A DNA stretch of 64,000 bases from Bacteroides faecium (GTDB lineage Bacteria; Bacteroidota; Bacteroidia; Bacteroidales; Bacteroidaceae). Positions 16,353-24,335 of the stretch are shown here, piece by piece; positions within the stretch are counted from its first letter, which is position 1; every line of letters starts with the position of its first letter. The translations under genes were made by a program, and so were the position numbers. Location of the stretch: assembly GCF_012113595.1 (NCBI RefSeq), contig NZ_CP050831.1, positions 4,216,001-4,280,000 of the forward strand. Reading direction: 5' to 3'. Below the pieces are notes generated by a model. The model did not search any database. It was given only the letters and a program-made list of their open reading frames with translations, and was not told where the DNA came from.

Positions 16353-16655
16353 ATGAGCGAAAAAGAACTAAAGATGTTTGATGTCGATGCGCAATTAGAT
16401 GCTGCATTTGGCAAAGAAGGAACCCCGGAACGTAGAGCTGCCGAGGATAGGGCTAATGCTTTCTTTACTGGGCAGATAATTGAAGAGGCTAGAAAGAAAG
16501 CTAAGATGACACAAGCGGAACTTGCTGAAAAGATAGGAACTAATAAATCTTATATTTCCCGTGTTGAAACGGGAAAGACGGAACCTAAAGTTTCTACTTT
16601 TTATCGTATTGCTTCAGCTTTAGGGATGACAGTTGAGCTAAATCCTGCTATGTGA
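16353..16655 (+). CDS. XRE-family helix-turn-helix regulator, antitoxin-like
   Basis: 100 residues from the ATG at 16353, which has an AAGG-like ribosome site just before it; a longer frame starts at 16311 but would have almost no leader. Residues about 42-95 form a helix-turn-helix of the XRE class (Met-Thr-Gln-Ala-Glu-Leu-Ala-Glu-Lys-Ile-Gly, then Tyr-Ile-Ser-Arg-Val-Glu-Thr-Gly). The N-terminal segment Gly-Thr-Pro-Glu-Arg-Arg-Ala-Ala-Glu resembles HigA-like antitoxins of Bacteroides. No HigB-type toxin frame lies beside it, so it is either a solitary regulator or has lost its partner. Confidence 0.75.
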   Translation: MSEKELKMFDVDAQLDAAFGKEGTPERRAAEDRANAFFTGQIIEEARKKAKMTQAELAEKIGTNKSYISRVETGKTEPKVSTFYRIASALGMTVELNPAM

Positions 16656-16702
16656 TGGCTAAGATAGAGAATAGTATAGAGCATGATGCAATCTTTTAAA
16701 GG

Positions 16703-16726
16703 GGCGGTTGAAGAACTGCCTTTTTT
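16703..16726 (+). terminator. Rho-independent terminator of the XRE gene
   Basis: GGCGGTT / AACTGCC stem (16703-16709 and 16714-16720) with a GAAG loop and a run of six T, 48 bases after the XRE stop codon. Confidence 0.85.
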
Positions 16727-16793
16727 ATTTCGTCAGCTATGTATCCGCTTGATGTTTGACTATTATATTCCCTTTTTTTATTCTATCATTCTT

Positions 16794-17033
16794 TTATCTT
16801 GTCTCTATTAATCGTCCTATTTCTCCTGTCTTTATGTTTATCGAGAAGCGAAAATCGCAATTTGCTATATTGATGATGAAACATAAAGTTTCATTTTCAT
16901 TTATGACATCTATAAAATGTAGTTTAACTCCACCGCAATATTTTTTGCCATAAGTTGCAATAAATAAATCTGCTACATTCCAAATGATTTGATTTGTACC
17001 ATCCAATATATATGCTGGATTGAAGCTACCCAT
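16794..17033 (-). CDS. Hypothetical protein, possibly a truncated gene
   Basis: A 79-residue frame from the ATG at 17033, with protein-like composition (Tyr-Ile-Leu-Asp-Gly-Thr-Asn-Gln-Ile-Ile-Trp-Asn, then Tyr-Gly-Lys-Lys-Tyr-Cys-Gly-Gly-Val-Lys). The open frame continues upstream without a stop for about 30 more codons, into the end of the ATPase gene, but contains no further ATG. This suggests either a short protein or the tail of a gene that lost its start. I do not recognise the family. It has no promoter of its own that I can see and may be read from the ATPase gene. Confidence 0.45.
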   Translation of the reverse strand: MGSFNPAYILDGTNQIIWNVADLFIATYGKKYCGGVKLHFIDVINENETLCFIINIANCDFRFSINIKTGEIGRLIETR

Positions 17034-17092
17034 ATAAGGACTTTCTACAATACCAATAAATATTTCATGGTAAATGGATTTAGTTATTAGCT

Positions 17093-18265
17093 TTAATAGA
17101 TAAAACCAAACATCCAGAGCGGAATGATATTACGGAAGACATATTCCGTATCGTCCTTAACCACATATCCTTCTGCTACCTGTTTAATTTGCCGGGTAGT
17201 TTTGCTCTTTCCGCCTACTTCAAATGTTTTTCCGTCTATCTCGAAATCTGAGACAGGAGAGGAAGTCACTAAATACCCCACGCGCATCCATGAAAAGAAA
17301 ACCGTTTCTCTTAAGTTGCCTGTGTCCGGTGTCTCTTCCGAAATAGCGTAGGCCATATTGGTATTGTTCAAGTAAACCTTTTCCACTTTTTCCAGCAATT
17401 TGAGCCCCTGGGCTTTTTCACGAAGTAGATTAATAATACCAGCTTTTTCTAAATAAGTGACATAATCAGGCAATGTATTGCGACTGATTTCCAAATCGCG
17501 TTCCAGTTTTGCATAGTTGGGTTTAAAAGGAACGCTTTGTGCCAGAACGTAAAGTAGTTTCTTTAGCTTTACAGCTGAAGCTACGTTCATGTCAGCGAAT
17601 ACCGGAATATCCGATTCTATCATTTGAGCGATAACACTTCGCAAGCGCAAGAGATATTCCGTATCACTGAAAAAGGGATAGTACCCGTACATTATATATT
17701 CTTTGAATAGCTTGAGGGGGCGTTCCTTGTCGAAAGGAAATTCCACTTTTCCGGTTAATATATCATTTAAGGAATAAGCAGGTAGATTCCAGCCTTGTGA
17801 AATGTTGAGATATTCACGAAAGGAGAGCCCGGGTAGTTTATATTCCACTTTACGACGGCTTAGGTCGGCTCCACCTTTTTCCAAATCGAGTACGGATGAG
17901 CCTGTATAGACTACTTGAAGACCTGGAATCTGGTCATAGATATTTTTTACTTCTCTGGACCATCCTTTGTATTTGTGGATTTCATCAATATAAAGTTTCT
18001 TCCCGCCATTGCTATAAAATTGATAAGCTAAGTCAAACAGTCGATGGGTGGTAAAATAGAAGTCGTCCGCCATGATAAACAGGGTTTCATCCAATTTTTC
18101 ATGTAGCTTGATGTGCTGTAGCAGTAAAGTGGTTTTGCCTACTCCTCTTGCTCCCAATATGGCAATAAGACGACTGTTCCAAGCTATGTGGTCGTGCAAG
18201 TAGCGGACAAAAGCTGTGGATGTATGCTCCAATTGTAACTGAAAAGTGCGGTAAAGTGATTCCAT
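17093..18265 (-). CDS. AAA ATPase of the DUF4143 family
   Basis: 390 residues from the ATG at 18265; the longer frame to 18370 begins upstream of the promoter box. A Walker A motif (Gly-Ala-Arg-Gly-Val-Gly-Lys-Thr-Thr) lies near residue 40 and a Walker B-like Leu-Tyr-Ile-Asp-Glu-Ile-His near residue 93. A C-terminal DUF4143 domain follows (Phe-Glu-Val-Gly-Gly-Lys-Ser-Lys-Thr near 360). These proteins are common and mobile in Bacteroidota and their cellular role is not established. A small orphan frame follows it on the same strand. Confidence 0.85.
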   Translation of the reverse strand: MESLYRTFQLQLEHTSTAFVRYLHDHIAWNSRLIAILGARGVGKTTLLLQHIKLHEKLDETLFIMADDFYFTTHRLFDLAYQFYSNGGKKLYIDEIHKYKGWSREVKNIYDQIPGLQVVYTGSSVLDLEKGGADLSRRKVEYKLPGLSFREYLNISQGWNLPAYSLNDILTGKVEFPFDKERPLKLFKEYIMYGYYPFFSDTEYLLRLRSVIAQMIESDIPVFADMNVASAVKLKKLLYVLAQSVPFKPNYAKLERDLEISRNTLPDYVTYLEKAGIINLLREKAQGLKLLEKVEKVYLNNTNMAYAISEETPDTGNLRETVFFSWMRVGYLVTSSPVSDFEIDGKTFEVGGKSKTTRQIKQVAEGYVVKDDTEYVFRNIIPLWMFGFIY

Positions 18266-18286
18266 TATTGTTCTATATTTAGAAAG

Positions 18287-18356
18287 CAAATATACAAAAA
18301 TGCACAATAGAATATGCATTTCTATTGAAAAAGTGCATAGCTTATTGTGCATTTTT
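18287..18356 (-). promoter_or_regulatory. Promoter and nested palindrome of the AAA gene
   Basis: The minus strand carries TATATTTG (complement of 18287-18294). Next to it AAAAATGCACAATA (18296-18309) is perfectly repeated in inverse orientation at 18343-18356. Two more TGCA-centred half-sites (TATGCA, TGCATA) lie between. The palindrome covers the expected -33 area, so a regulator bound there would block or tune the promoter. Confidence 0.6.
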
Positions 18357-18370
18357 AGCATTCTCTTCAC

Positions 18371-18974
18371 TTTTTCTCTCCAAATTCCTCATAAAGAGCT
18401 ACCCTTTCCGGTAATGTTTTCTAAAACGAATATTTCGTGTCATTTTGCGTTGATATATCTAATTTTGCTAACACACATTTGAAGAAAAAAAGGCAACCAG
18501 AAAGCCTATTGCATAAATAAGTGTAAATATATTCAATATATACTGTATATTTGCTGTTTTGCGTGCATGTATATTCATTTATCTCGGCATCATTACTTAC
18601 TTTTGACACCGGGAAAAGTTCGGTTCCTCACCGAGGAACGATAAGAAACTCACCGAGGAACGATATGAGACTCACCGAGAAAAATATTAATCCCTAAAAA
18701 CACACTTTTTTTATGCTAATTGCAATCAATTTTCAAACGAGAACAGAATAGAAAGAAGAACAGAATTACTGAATTATACAAACGCAACAGACTATGTATA
18801 CAATATATTCAATCAATATGCTATAAAATATAGTATATTTCAAACAATGCGGCACACGCTGTTGCCTCAAGAAGCTGTTTTTCGCACAATCTGCCAACCC
18901 CTTCCGCAACCAGCCGATTATACAGGGTTAAGAATATCACTTTGACAAAATGAAAATATATCATGAGATTCCAA
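18371..18974. other. Gene-free stretch between the AAA and AraC genes
   Basis: No credible gene. It holds the 22-bp tandem repeats at 18605-18690 and otherwise AT-rich sequence with small palindromes (for example TATACTGTATA-like segments near 18540 and 18830). A short minus-strand frame at 18421-18609 has low-complexity composition and no supporting promoter. Confidence 0.6.
18605..18690. repeat. 22-bp tandem repeat, about four units
   Basis: CTCACCGAG recurs at 18627, 18649 and 18671, exactly 22 bases apart, and the rest of the unit (GAACGATAAGAAA) is also shared between units 2 and 3. A degenerate unit begins at 18605. The first full unit also forms the palindrome GTTCCTC-ACC-GAGGAAC. Confidence 0.8.
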
Positions 18975-20096
18975 TTACCTCTCCTCTTTTACATGGTTCT
19001 TTCTCCACTGCGAGGGAGAGATGCGGTTCATTTTGGTGAACACCGTGATGAAGTTGTTATAGGAGTAGCCCGTCATTTCGGCAATCGTATTGATTGGAAG
19101 AGCGCTACTCCCGATAAGCAGCCGCTTCGAGTAGTCGACGCGCAGTTGCGCGATCCAGTTCCGGAAGGTGAGGGAATACTTCGAGTTTACATAGTCGGAC
19201 AGGTATGTCCGGTTCGTCCCCAGTTCCACCGCAAGTTGCTGTATGGTCAGTGCGGGGGCTGTATAGCCTTGATTTTCAATCCATGCATTCACTTTTTCCT
19301 CTAATGCGATGAATGTCGGATTGGCGTCTTCGCCGACGGGCGGGTGCTGCTCTTCCGTTTGTTCCTTATCTTCCGCCTCATTTTCGGCAGGCATCACAAT
19401 CTCCTTGATATGCCCCACCGACAGGGTGTATCGGTACAGCGAATAAGACATGTAGGTGAAAAAGATAATCCCCGCCACCATATATATAAGCAGCCCCAGG
19501 GTGGGCGCGAATGCCAGGCCGATGCCTGAAAAACCGATTATTCCCAGACCATGTGAGCTGAGAAGCATCCAGTGGGTGAAGTTGGAGACATTCTCGGAAT
19601 AATAATTATCCATATCGCGCTTCATGTTGAAATATACCCTGTAATAGCGGCGCAGAATAGCATAAACCTCGTAGGCATAGTAGAGCGCGGCCACTATGAC
19701 CACGTACTTTTGGACCGGTGCCGGCACAAACAGGATATTCAAAGCCATGGCAGCCATAAACACGCCCCACAGAATAATCCTGTTGCGCGTTTTCCGTACA
19801 ATGGGAAAACGGTTGTCTACCAAGGCTGAAAATGCAATCTCCAGCAGGGAGCCGAAGATATAGAAGCGGGAGAGATTGACAGATATCTTAACGACCGGAT
19901 CTTTCAATTCCCCGCCTAAAAACCAGGTAATGGCGATATACACTGCCCAGATGATCAATGTCGCTCCAAAGAGGCGGCGGGCTAAAGCATGATTCCGGAA
20001 CACATCCCCGGGAGCCGGATCAAGCAGAAAAAACAACCCGTATACAAATGTCAACGGGAAAGATACCAGTTGTATATTATGATAAACTATTTCCAT
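18975..20096 (-). CDS. Membrane-bound AraC-family transcriptional regulator
   Basis: 373 residues. The N-terminal 225 residues hold about six hydrophobic spans. A charged linker (Glu-Asn-Glu-Ala-Glu-Asp-Lys-Glu) follows, and then an AraC/XylS helix-turn-helix pair occupies about residues 265-373 (Leu-Thr-Ile-Gln-Gln-Leu-Ala-Val-Glu-Leu-Gly, and Ile-Ala-Glu-Met-Thr-Gly-Tyr-Ser near 340). Sensor input probably comes through the membrane domain. It is divergent from the fimbrial operon, and the gap between holds phased direct repeats. Control of the fimbrial genes is the natural inference. Confidence 0.88.
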   Translation of the reverse strand: MEIVYHNIQLVSFPLTFVYGLFFLLDPAPGDVFRNHALARRLFGATLIIWAVYIAITWFLGGELKDPVVKISVNLSRFYIFGSLLEIAFSALVDNRFPIVRKTRNRIILWGVFMAAMALNILFVPAPVQKYVVIVAALYYAYEVYAILRRYYRVYFNMKRDMDNYYSENVSNFTHWMLLSSHGLGIIGFSGIGLAFAPTLGLLIYMVAGIIFFTYMSYSLYRYTLSVGHIKEIVMPAENEAEDKEQTEEQHPPVGEDANPTFIALEEKVNAWIENQGYTAPALTIQQLAVELGTNRTYLSDYVNSKYSLTFRNWIAQLRVDYSKRLLIGSSALPINTIAEMTGYSYNNFITVFTKMNRISPSQWRKNHVKEER

Positions 20097-20119
20097 TTTA
20101 ATATAAATCCTATCGCCTG

Positions 20120-20127
20120 CAAAGGTA
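20120..20127 (-). promoter_or_regulatory. Promoter -7 box of the AraC gene
   Basis: The minus strand reads TACCTTTG, 23 bases upstream of the AraC ATG. It fits the TAnnTTTG consensus. Confidence 0.6.
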
Positions 20128-20185
20128 GCAAAATCCCAAAAACGTTGTTTTTATTATCCATCAAAAATGCCGGAATGCCTTGAAA

Positions 20186-20256
20186 TAACAACAAAATAAT
20201 TATTGAAACAACAAATCCATTATTAAAACAACAAAAATACACACCTAAAACAACAA
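20186..20256. promoter_or_regulatory. Four phased AAACAACAA direct repeats
   Basis: Copies begin at 20186 (with TAACAACAAA), 20206, 20226 and 20248, so the spacing is 20, 20 and 22 bases, close to two helical turns. They lie between the divergent AraC and fimbrial promoters. An inverted relative (GTTGTTTTT) is near 20144. This is the usual arrangement for AraC-family binding sites, and is the best candidate operator for the membrane regulator. Confidence 0.6.
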
Positions 20257-20281
20257 TTGTCAATTTAGGGGGTACCTGTTT

Positions 20282-20313
20282 TTTGGTTTGTATTTAGGTT
20301 AGCGCTAAGTTTG
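20282..20313 (+). promoter_or_regulatory. Promoter of the fimbrial operon
   Basis: TTTTG (20281-20285), 20 bases, then TAAGTTTG (20306-20313) matches the Bacteroides -33/-7 pair, about 30 bases before the first ATG used (20344). Confidence 0.65.
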
Positions 20314-20343
20314 TGAGACTAAACGACACAATGTTTGATTCAA

Positions 20344-21399
20344 ATGATCCAAAATATGTTGAAAAAATTAATGTTGCCTTCTTTTCTCCTGCTGTTTGCT
20401 TTGTGCACAGGCGCACAAGAGAAGAAAGAACGTGTGTACGAGTTCCGCTTTGTACCGCAGAAAGATATGTTTTTCATTCCCTACGGTGACAACCATAAGG
20501 AGCTGGAACGATTGTCGTCCTTCGTGGCGGAACATAAAGACGCCATAGAAAACGGGCGGATGCCGCTCTATGTGGACGGTTACTGCAACTCCATGCCCGA
20601 TGAATCGCAGAACTTAGCCATCGCCCGGATACGTGCCAACCGGGTGAAGTCGGAACTGATTGTACATCAGGAACTGACGGAAAAATGCTTTGTCACACAT
20701 AACCATGCCGACAAGGGCAATTGGGTGACGGTGCGGGTACAGATTGCCGCCCCACGCGAATCGGCAAAAATTGCCACCACTGCAGAGAGCGGAAAGACGG
20801 GAAAAACGGTAGCAGCGGGGAAAACAGCTTCGTCGGATTTGCAATCCGACGTCTCCGAGTATCAGGATTTTCAATCCGCCTCTGACGTCTCTTCTGTTTC
20901 GTCATATCCATCATCTCATCCCTTCTCGCTCCGTGCCAACCTGCTTCGTTGGGCTACCCTCACCCCCGACCTCGGTTTGGAATGGCGCATCCACCGTCAT
21001 GTGAGCATCCTCGTCAACGGCAGTTGGACTTCGTGGAGTTGGGACAACAAGAACCGCCGCTACGCCCTGTGGAAAGTCTCTCCCGAAGTACGCTATTATC
21101 TTGGTAAACAAGGCAAAGGCTTCCTCGGCGTCCTGTACCACACAGGCGAATTCCACTACAAGCTCGGCAAAACCGGACGCCAAGGTGACTACCAGGGCGG
21201 GGGACTGACAGGCGGCTACCTGCTCGACCTTAACCGTGCCTTGTCACTGGACTTTCATGCAGGCCTCGGCTACACCCGTTCCGAATACGACCAATATAAG
21301 GTAGTGGAAAGTACCCGTGTCCGCCAAGGCAGCGAAACGAAAAACTACTGGGGCATCAACCAACTCGGCATCACTCTGGTATGGAAATTAATAAAATGA
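20344..21399 (+). CDS. DUF3575 protein with OmpA-like N-terminal part
   Basis: 351 residues from the ATG at 20344; a TTG at 20335 would add three residues and an ATG at 20356 is also possible. Signal peptide ends near Cys-Thr-Gly-Ala-Gln. Residues about 25-140 resemble an OmpA-type domain (Ala-Arg-Ile-Arg-Ala-Asn-Arg-Val-Lys-Ser-Glu-Leu). Residues about 195-351 are the DUF3575 outer-membrane barrel. The Ser-rich linker between them (about residues 160-185) is encoded by a REP-like doublet. First gene of the fimbrial operon. DUF3575 proteins commonly accompany Mfa/Fim genes and are thought to act in anchoring or assembly. Confidence 0.85.
   Translation: MIQNMLKKLMLPSFLLLFALCTGAQEKKERVYEFRFVPQKDMFFIPYGDNHKELERLSSFVAEHKDAIENGRMPLYVDGYCNSMPDESQNLAIARIRANRVKSELIVHQELTEKCFVTHNHADKGNWVTVRVQIAAPRESAKIATTAESGKTGKTVAAGKTASSDLQSDVSEYQDFQSASDVSSVSSYPSSHPFSLRANLLRWATLTPDLGLEWRIHRHVSILVNGSWTSWSWDNKNRRYALWKVSPEVRYYLGKQGKGFLGVLYHTGEFHYKLGKTGRQGDYQGGGLTGGYLLDLNRALSLDFHAGLGYTRSEYDQYKVVESTRVRQGSETKNYWGINQLGITLVWKLIK
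20832..20880 (+). repeat. REP-like doublet inside the DUF3575 gene
   Basis: GTCGGATT-TGC-AATCCGAC is followed by GTATCAGGATT-TTC-AATCCGCC. The same layout occurs at 28093-28143 beside a REP-transposase remnant. Here it is read in frame as a Ser/Asp/Gln-rich linker, so the reading frame is kept. Confidence 0.8.
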
Positions 21400-21417
21400 T
21401 ATAAAAATACCGTTCAC

Positions 21418-22347
21418 ATGGACAAACTGACCATCCGCACGGACAAACGTGCAATTCCAATAATAAAATTTTCCTTCACCGGCAAGTTGCTGATATTTGC
21501 ACTCGCCACGCTGCAACTGGCCGGCTGCGTGAAAGACGACCTTTACAATACCCCGCATCCCGACAAGGGAGCGGTGCGAATCACGACCGACTGGTCGGCC
21601 GCCTCTTCAGACGCTGTGCTTCCGCAGAGTTACATCTTGCGTATCGGCACTGAGGAACAGACGGTCACCGGAACAAGCAACGCTTTCAACGCACTGTTCG
21701 AGCCGGGTCGCCAAGACCTGCTGGTCTGCCACGGTGCGGACGGCATCACCCTTTCCGGCCATACCGCCACGGTAAATACACTGGCTGACGGCACGTTGGA
21801 ACCCATGCCCGGTTACCTGTTTTCGGGAACGAAGTCACTTGAAATAGTAAAAGACGACACCCTGCGTGTGACTGTGAACATGGAGCAGCGCATCCGCCGC
21901 CTGACACTGGTATTAAAGCTGACACCCGGTGACGAAGACCGTATATCCACGACTTCTGCCACGCTGACGGGCATCGCTTCCGCCATTGCTTTAAGGGACG
22001 GTACGATTACCGCTACCGTCGGCAAAACGGTCGCCCCGATTTTTAGCATCGGCACGTACAGCTCGGATATACGTTCCGCCGAAGCTCCGGCACTTGTTGC
22101 CACCCTTCGCCTGCTGGGTGTAATGCCCGCAGAGCATCAGACGCTGACGCTCGCCATCACCCTGACGGACGGATACGTGCATACCGTCACCACCGACCTG
22201 TCGGAAGTGCTGAGGAACTTCAATACAGGCGCGGGTATGGAACCTCTGGTGCTTGACGCCACGCTTGAACTGCCCACCGCCGGCGATTTCCACGGCACAA
22301 TCAGCGGATGGGAACAATGCAACGACCTGATAATCGACGCCCATTAA
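21418..22347 (+). CDS. FimB/Mfa2-type fimbrial lipoprotein
   Basis: 309 residues with a lipobox Leu-Ala-Gly-Cys near residue 37. A FimB/Mfa2-like beta-sandwich follows (Gly-Ala-Val-Arg-Ile-Thr-Thr-Asp-Trp near 52, Thr-Leu-Arg-Val-Thr-Val-Asn-Met-Glu-Gln-Arg-Ile-Arg-Arg-Leu near 150). In type V pili this protein anchors the fibre and ends its growth. It is 18 bases after the DUF3575 gene and ahead of the fimbrillins, as in other Bacteroides loci. Confidence 0.85.
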   Translation: MDKLTIRTDKRAIPIIKFSFTGKLLIFALATLQLAGCVKDDLYNTPHPDKGAVRITTDWSAASSDAVLPQSYILRIGTEEQTVTGTSNAFNALFEPGRQDLLVCHGADGITLSGHTATVNTLADGTLEPMPGYLFSGTKSLEIVKDDTLRVTVNMEQRIRRLTLVLKLTPGDEDRISTTSATLTGIASAIALRDGTITATVGKTVAPIFSIGTYSSDIRSAEAPALVATLRLLGVMPAEHQTLTLAITLTDGYVHTVTTDLSEVLRNFNTGAGMEPLVLDATLELPTAGDFHGTISGWEQCNDLIIDAH

Positions 22348-22392
22348 CGAGCGTACAAAAATAGAACTATTAATTTTTAAACTTATAGAACA

Positions 22393-23340
22393 ATGAAAAA
22401 AGAGTATTGGTTGGCAACCGCCTTATTAGTGGGAATGACGGCATGCAGCAACGACGAAACAGGAAATGCGATTAATGGGGAGCCAGATGCCGCCCTTTTT
22501 ACAGGCAACATCGAAGCCGCCCACACCCGTGCCTTCGACCAGACGTGGGAAAGCGGTGACCAGATTGGTATCTCCGGCACCACCGGTGGTAAGACCTATA
22601 CGAATATCCCCTACAATTATGCTGGCAGCGGTGATGAAACGTTTACTGCGGCCGGGGATAAAATCTACTATCAGGATGACCAGGATGTTACTTTCACGGC
22701 GTACTACCCGTGGAACGCAAGCCTGACCGGGAGTGCCACTATCAGTGCTGACACATGGGGACAGGCAGACCAGAAGAAGTTCGACTTCCTCTACGCTCAG
22801 GCAGAGGGCGGAAAGGATAAGAAAGTGGACTTCAACTTTACCCACCGTATGGTGAAACTAGTGCTGACCGTCAAGGCCGGCGCTGACATGACCTACGCTG
22901 ATGTGGAGCGTGCCGCTTGCTCTTTGGAAAACTTCCTGCATGAAGGAACTTTCGACCGCACGACAGGTATAGCCACAGCTACCGGCGAGCCGAGTGGAAT
23001 GTGGGTTTTCGCCAACAACGCAGCAGCGGGCGAAGAAGAATTCAATACCCCTACTGTTTCTGAGAACGAACCGGAATCTTCCGTATCATACACCCTGATT
23101 CTTTTCCCGCAGGTATTCCCGTCTACAGCCGGTAACCTGAGTTTTGCGGCAGAAACCGGTGGCAATACCTATTCTGCCGAAATCGACCTGAGCCAAGTCC
23201 CCGGCAACGATGTGAACGAGCTGAAAGCCGGCACGCAGTACAACATCACTGTCAACCTGAACAAGACAGGTCTGACCGTGGGCACATCCACAATTTCCCC
23301 GTGGAAAGAAAAGAACCATATAATTGATGCCGGCATGTAA
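22393..23340 (+). CDS. Fimbrillin-family (Mfa-like) lipoprotein 1
   Basis: 315 residues. Lipobox Met-Thr-Ala-Cys (Cys18) and an Arg (Ala-His-Thr-Arg-Ala-Phe, about residue 50) just before Asp-Gln-Thr-Trp-Glu-Ser-Gly-Asp, the spot where type V pilins are cut by gingipain-like proteases. The fimbrillin N-terminal domain (Asp-Gln-Ile-Gly-Ile-Ser-Gly) and a C-terminal part ending Ile-Ser-Pro-Trp-Lys-Glu follow. Probably a stalk or accessory pilin. Confidence 0.85.
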   Translation: MKKEYWLATALLVGMTACSNDETGNAINGEPDAALFTGNIEAAHTRAFDQTWESGDQIGISGTTGGKTYTNIPYNYAGSGDETFTAAGDKIYYQDDQDVTFTAYYPWNASLTGSATISADTWGQADQKKFDFLYAQAEGGKDKKVDFNFTHRMVKLVLTVKAGADMTYADVERAACSLENFLHEGTFDRTTGIATATGEPSGMWVFANNAAAGEEEFNTPTVSENEPESSVSYTLILFPQVFPSTAGNLSFAAETGGNTYSAEIDLSQVPGNDVNELKAGTQYNITVNLNKTGLTVGTSTISPWKEKNHIIDAGM

Positions 23341-23397
23341 CCGGATAACTCATTAGCTATATACGAAAATAAAAACTTAATCAATAAAAATAGGGAT

Positions 23398-24312
23398 ATG
23401 AAACAATTAAGAAATTACAGCCTGCTTGCAGGCACAATGCTGACATTAGCATTAACTTCCTGCGGCAACGACGGTATTGAAGCCCAAGTTTATGACGGCC
23501 CGGTGGCCGCACAAGTCACTGCCGGTATCAATGGTGTATTAACCCGTGCGATGGACGCATCGTGGGAGAATAATGACGCTATCGGTATTTCCTGCAGCAG
23601 CACGAATACCAATTATGCCAACATGAGGTATGTGACTACCGGTGACGGAACTTTCACCCATGAGGGCGGTACCAAAAGCGGCATCTTCTTCCAAGGAACG
23701 GAAGAAGTTACTTTCTCCGCCTATTATCCTTTTAGCGGTACAGAAAAAAAATCGGCAGGAATAATCAGCGATGTAACAACCGAAAATCAAACCCAACAAA
23801 AAGATTTTGATTACCTGTATGCCACTACAAAGACCACTTACGCAAGCCCGACTATCAGCTTCACGGGAGCTTCTATCTTCAAGCATAAGATGAGCCGCCT
23901 GATTTTGAAAATCACCACTTCCGCTACGGACGGTTTCGAGGTGGGGGATGTACTAAATGGTACTTATTCCATTAGCGGCATCAAGCATAGCGGTACTTTC
24001 GGCACAGCGGACGGAACGGCAACAGCTACCGGCAGTGCCACCGATGACTGGACAATCACTGCTACAGCTCAGGATGCGAATAGCCAACGTACTTACAGCA
24101 TGATATTCTATCCGCAAGACCAGCCGACTTTGACATTCAAGGCAGTCATCGGTGGACAGACTTATGCGAAGGATATCACTCCGACTCTTGCTGCTTCTAC
24201 TTCCAACACCTACACCATCACGGTGAAAAAGACCGGCTTGGTGGTAAATAGTAGTACCATTGAAGGATGGGGAGAAGAGCATAACGAAAGCGGTGACGCC
24301 ACCATGCAATAA
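23398..24312 (+). CDS. Fimbrillin-family (Mfa-like) lipoprotein 2
   Basis: 304 residues, paralogous to the previous gene: lipobox Leu-Thr-Ser-Cys (Cys22), Leu-Thr-Arg-Ala-Met-Asp-Ala-Ser-Trp-Glu-Asn-Asn-Asp-Ala-Ile-Gly-Ile near residues 48-65, and an end Ile-Glu-Gly-Trp-Gly-Glu-Glu. Arg before Ala-Met is the likely proteolytic maturation site. Same operon, 57 bases downstream. Probably another pilin subunit. Confidence 0.85.
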   Translation: MKQLRNYSLLAGTMLTLALTSCGNDGIEAQVYDGPVAAQVTAGINGVLTRAMDASWENNDAIGISCSSTNTNYANMRYVTTGDGTFTHEGGTKSGIFFQGTEEVTFSAYYPFSGTEKKSAGIISDVTTENQTQQKDFDYLYATTKTTYASPTISFTGASIFKHKMSRLILKITTSATDGFEVGDVLNGTYSISGIKHSGTFGTADGTATATGSATDDWTITATAQDANSQRTYSMIFYPQDQPTLTFKAVIGGQTYAKDITPTLAASTSNTYTITVKKTGLVVNSSTIEGWGEEHNESGDATMQ

Positions 24313-24335
24313 ACGAATCCAATAAAAAAGCAACA

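Noticed and set aside
18421..18609. 62-codon minus-strand frame in the gap after the AraC gene
   Set aside because: Low-complexity Tyr/Ile-rich composition, no Bacteroides promoter box or family resemblance; the gap is AT-rich.
18605..18690. CRISPR array
   Set aside because: The 22-base units abut one another with no spacers, and no cas genes are near.
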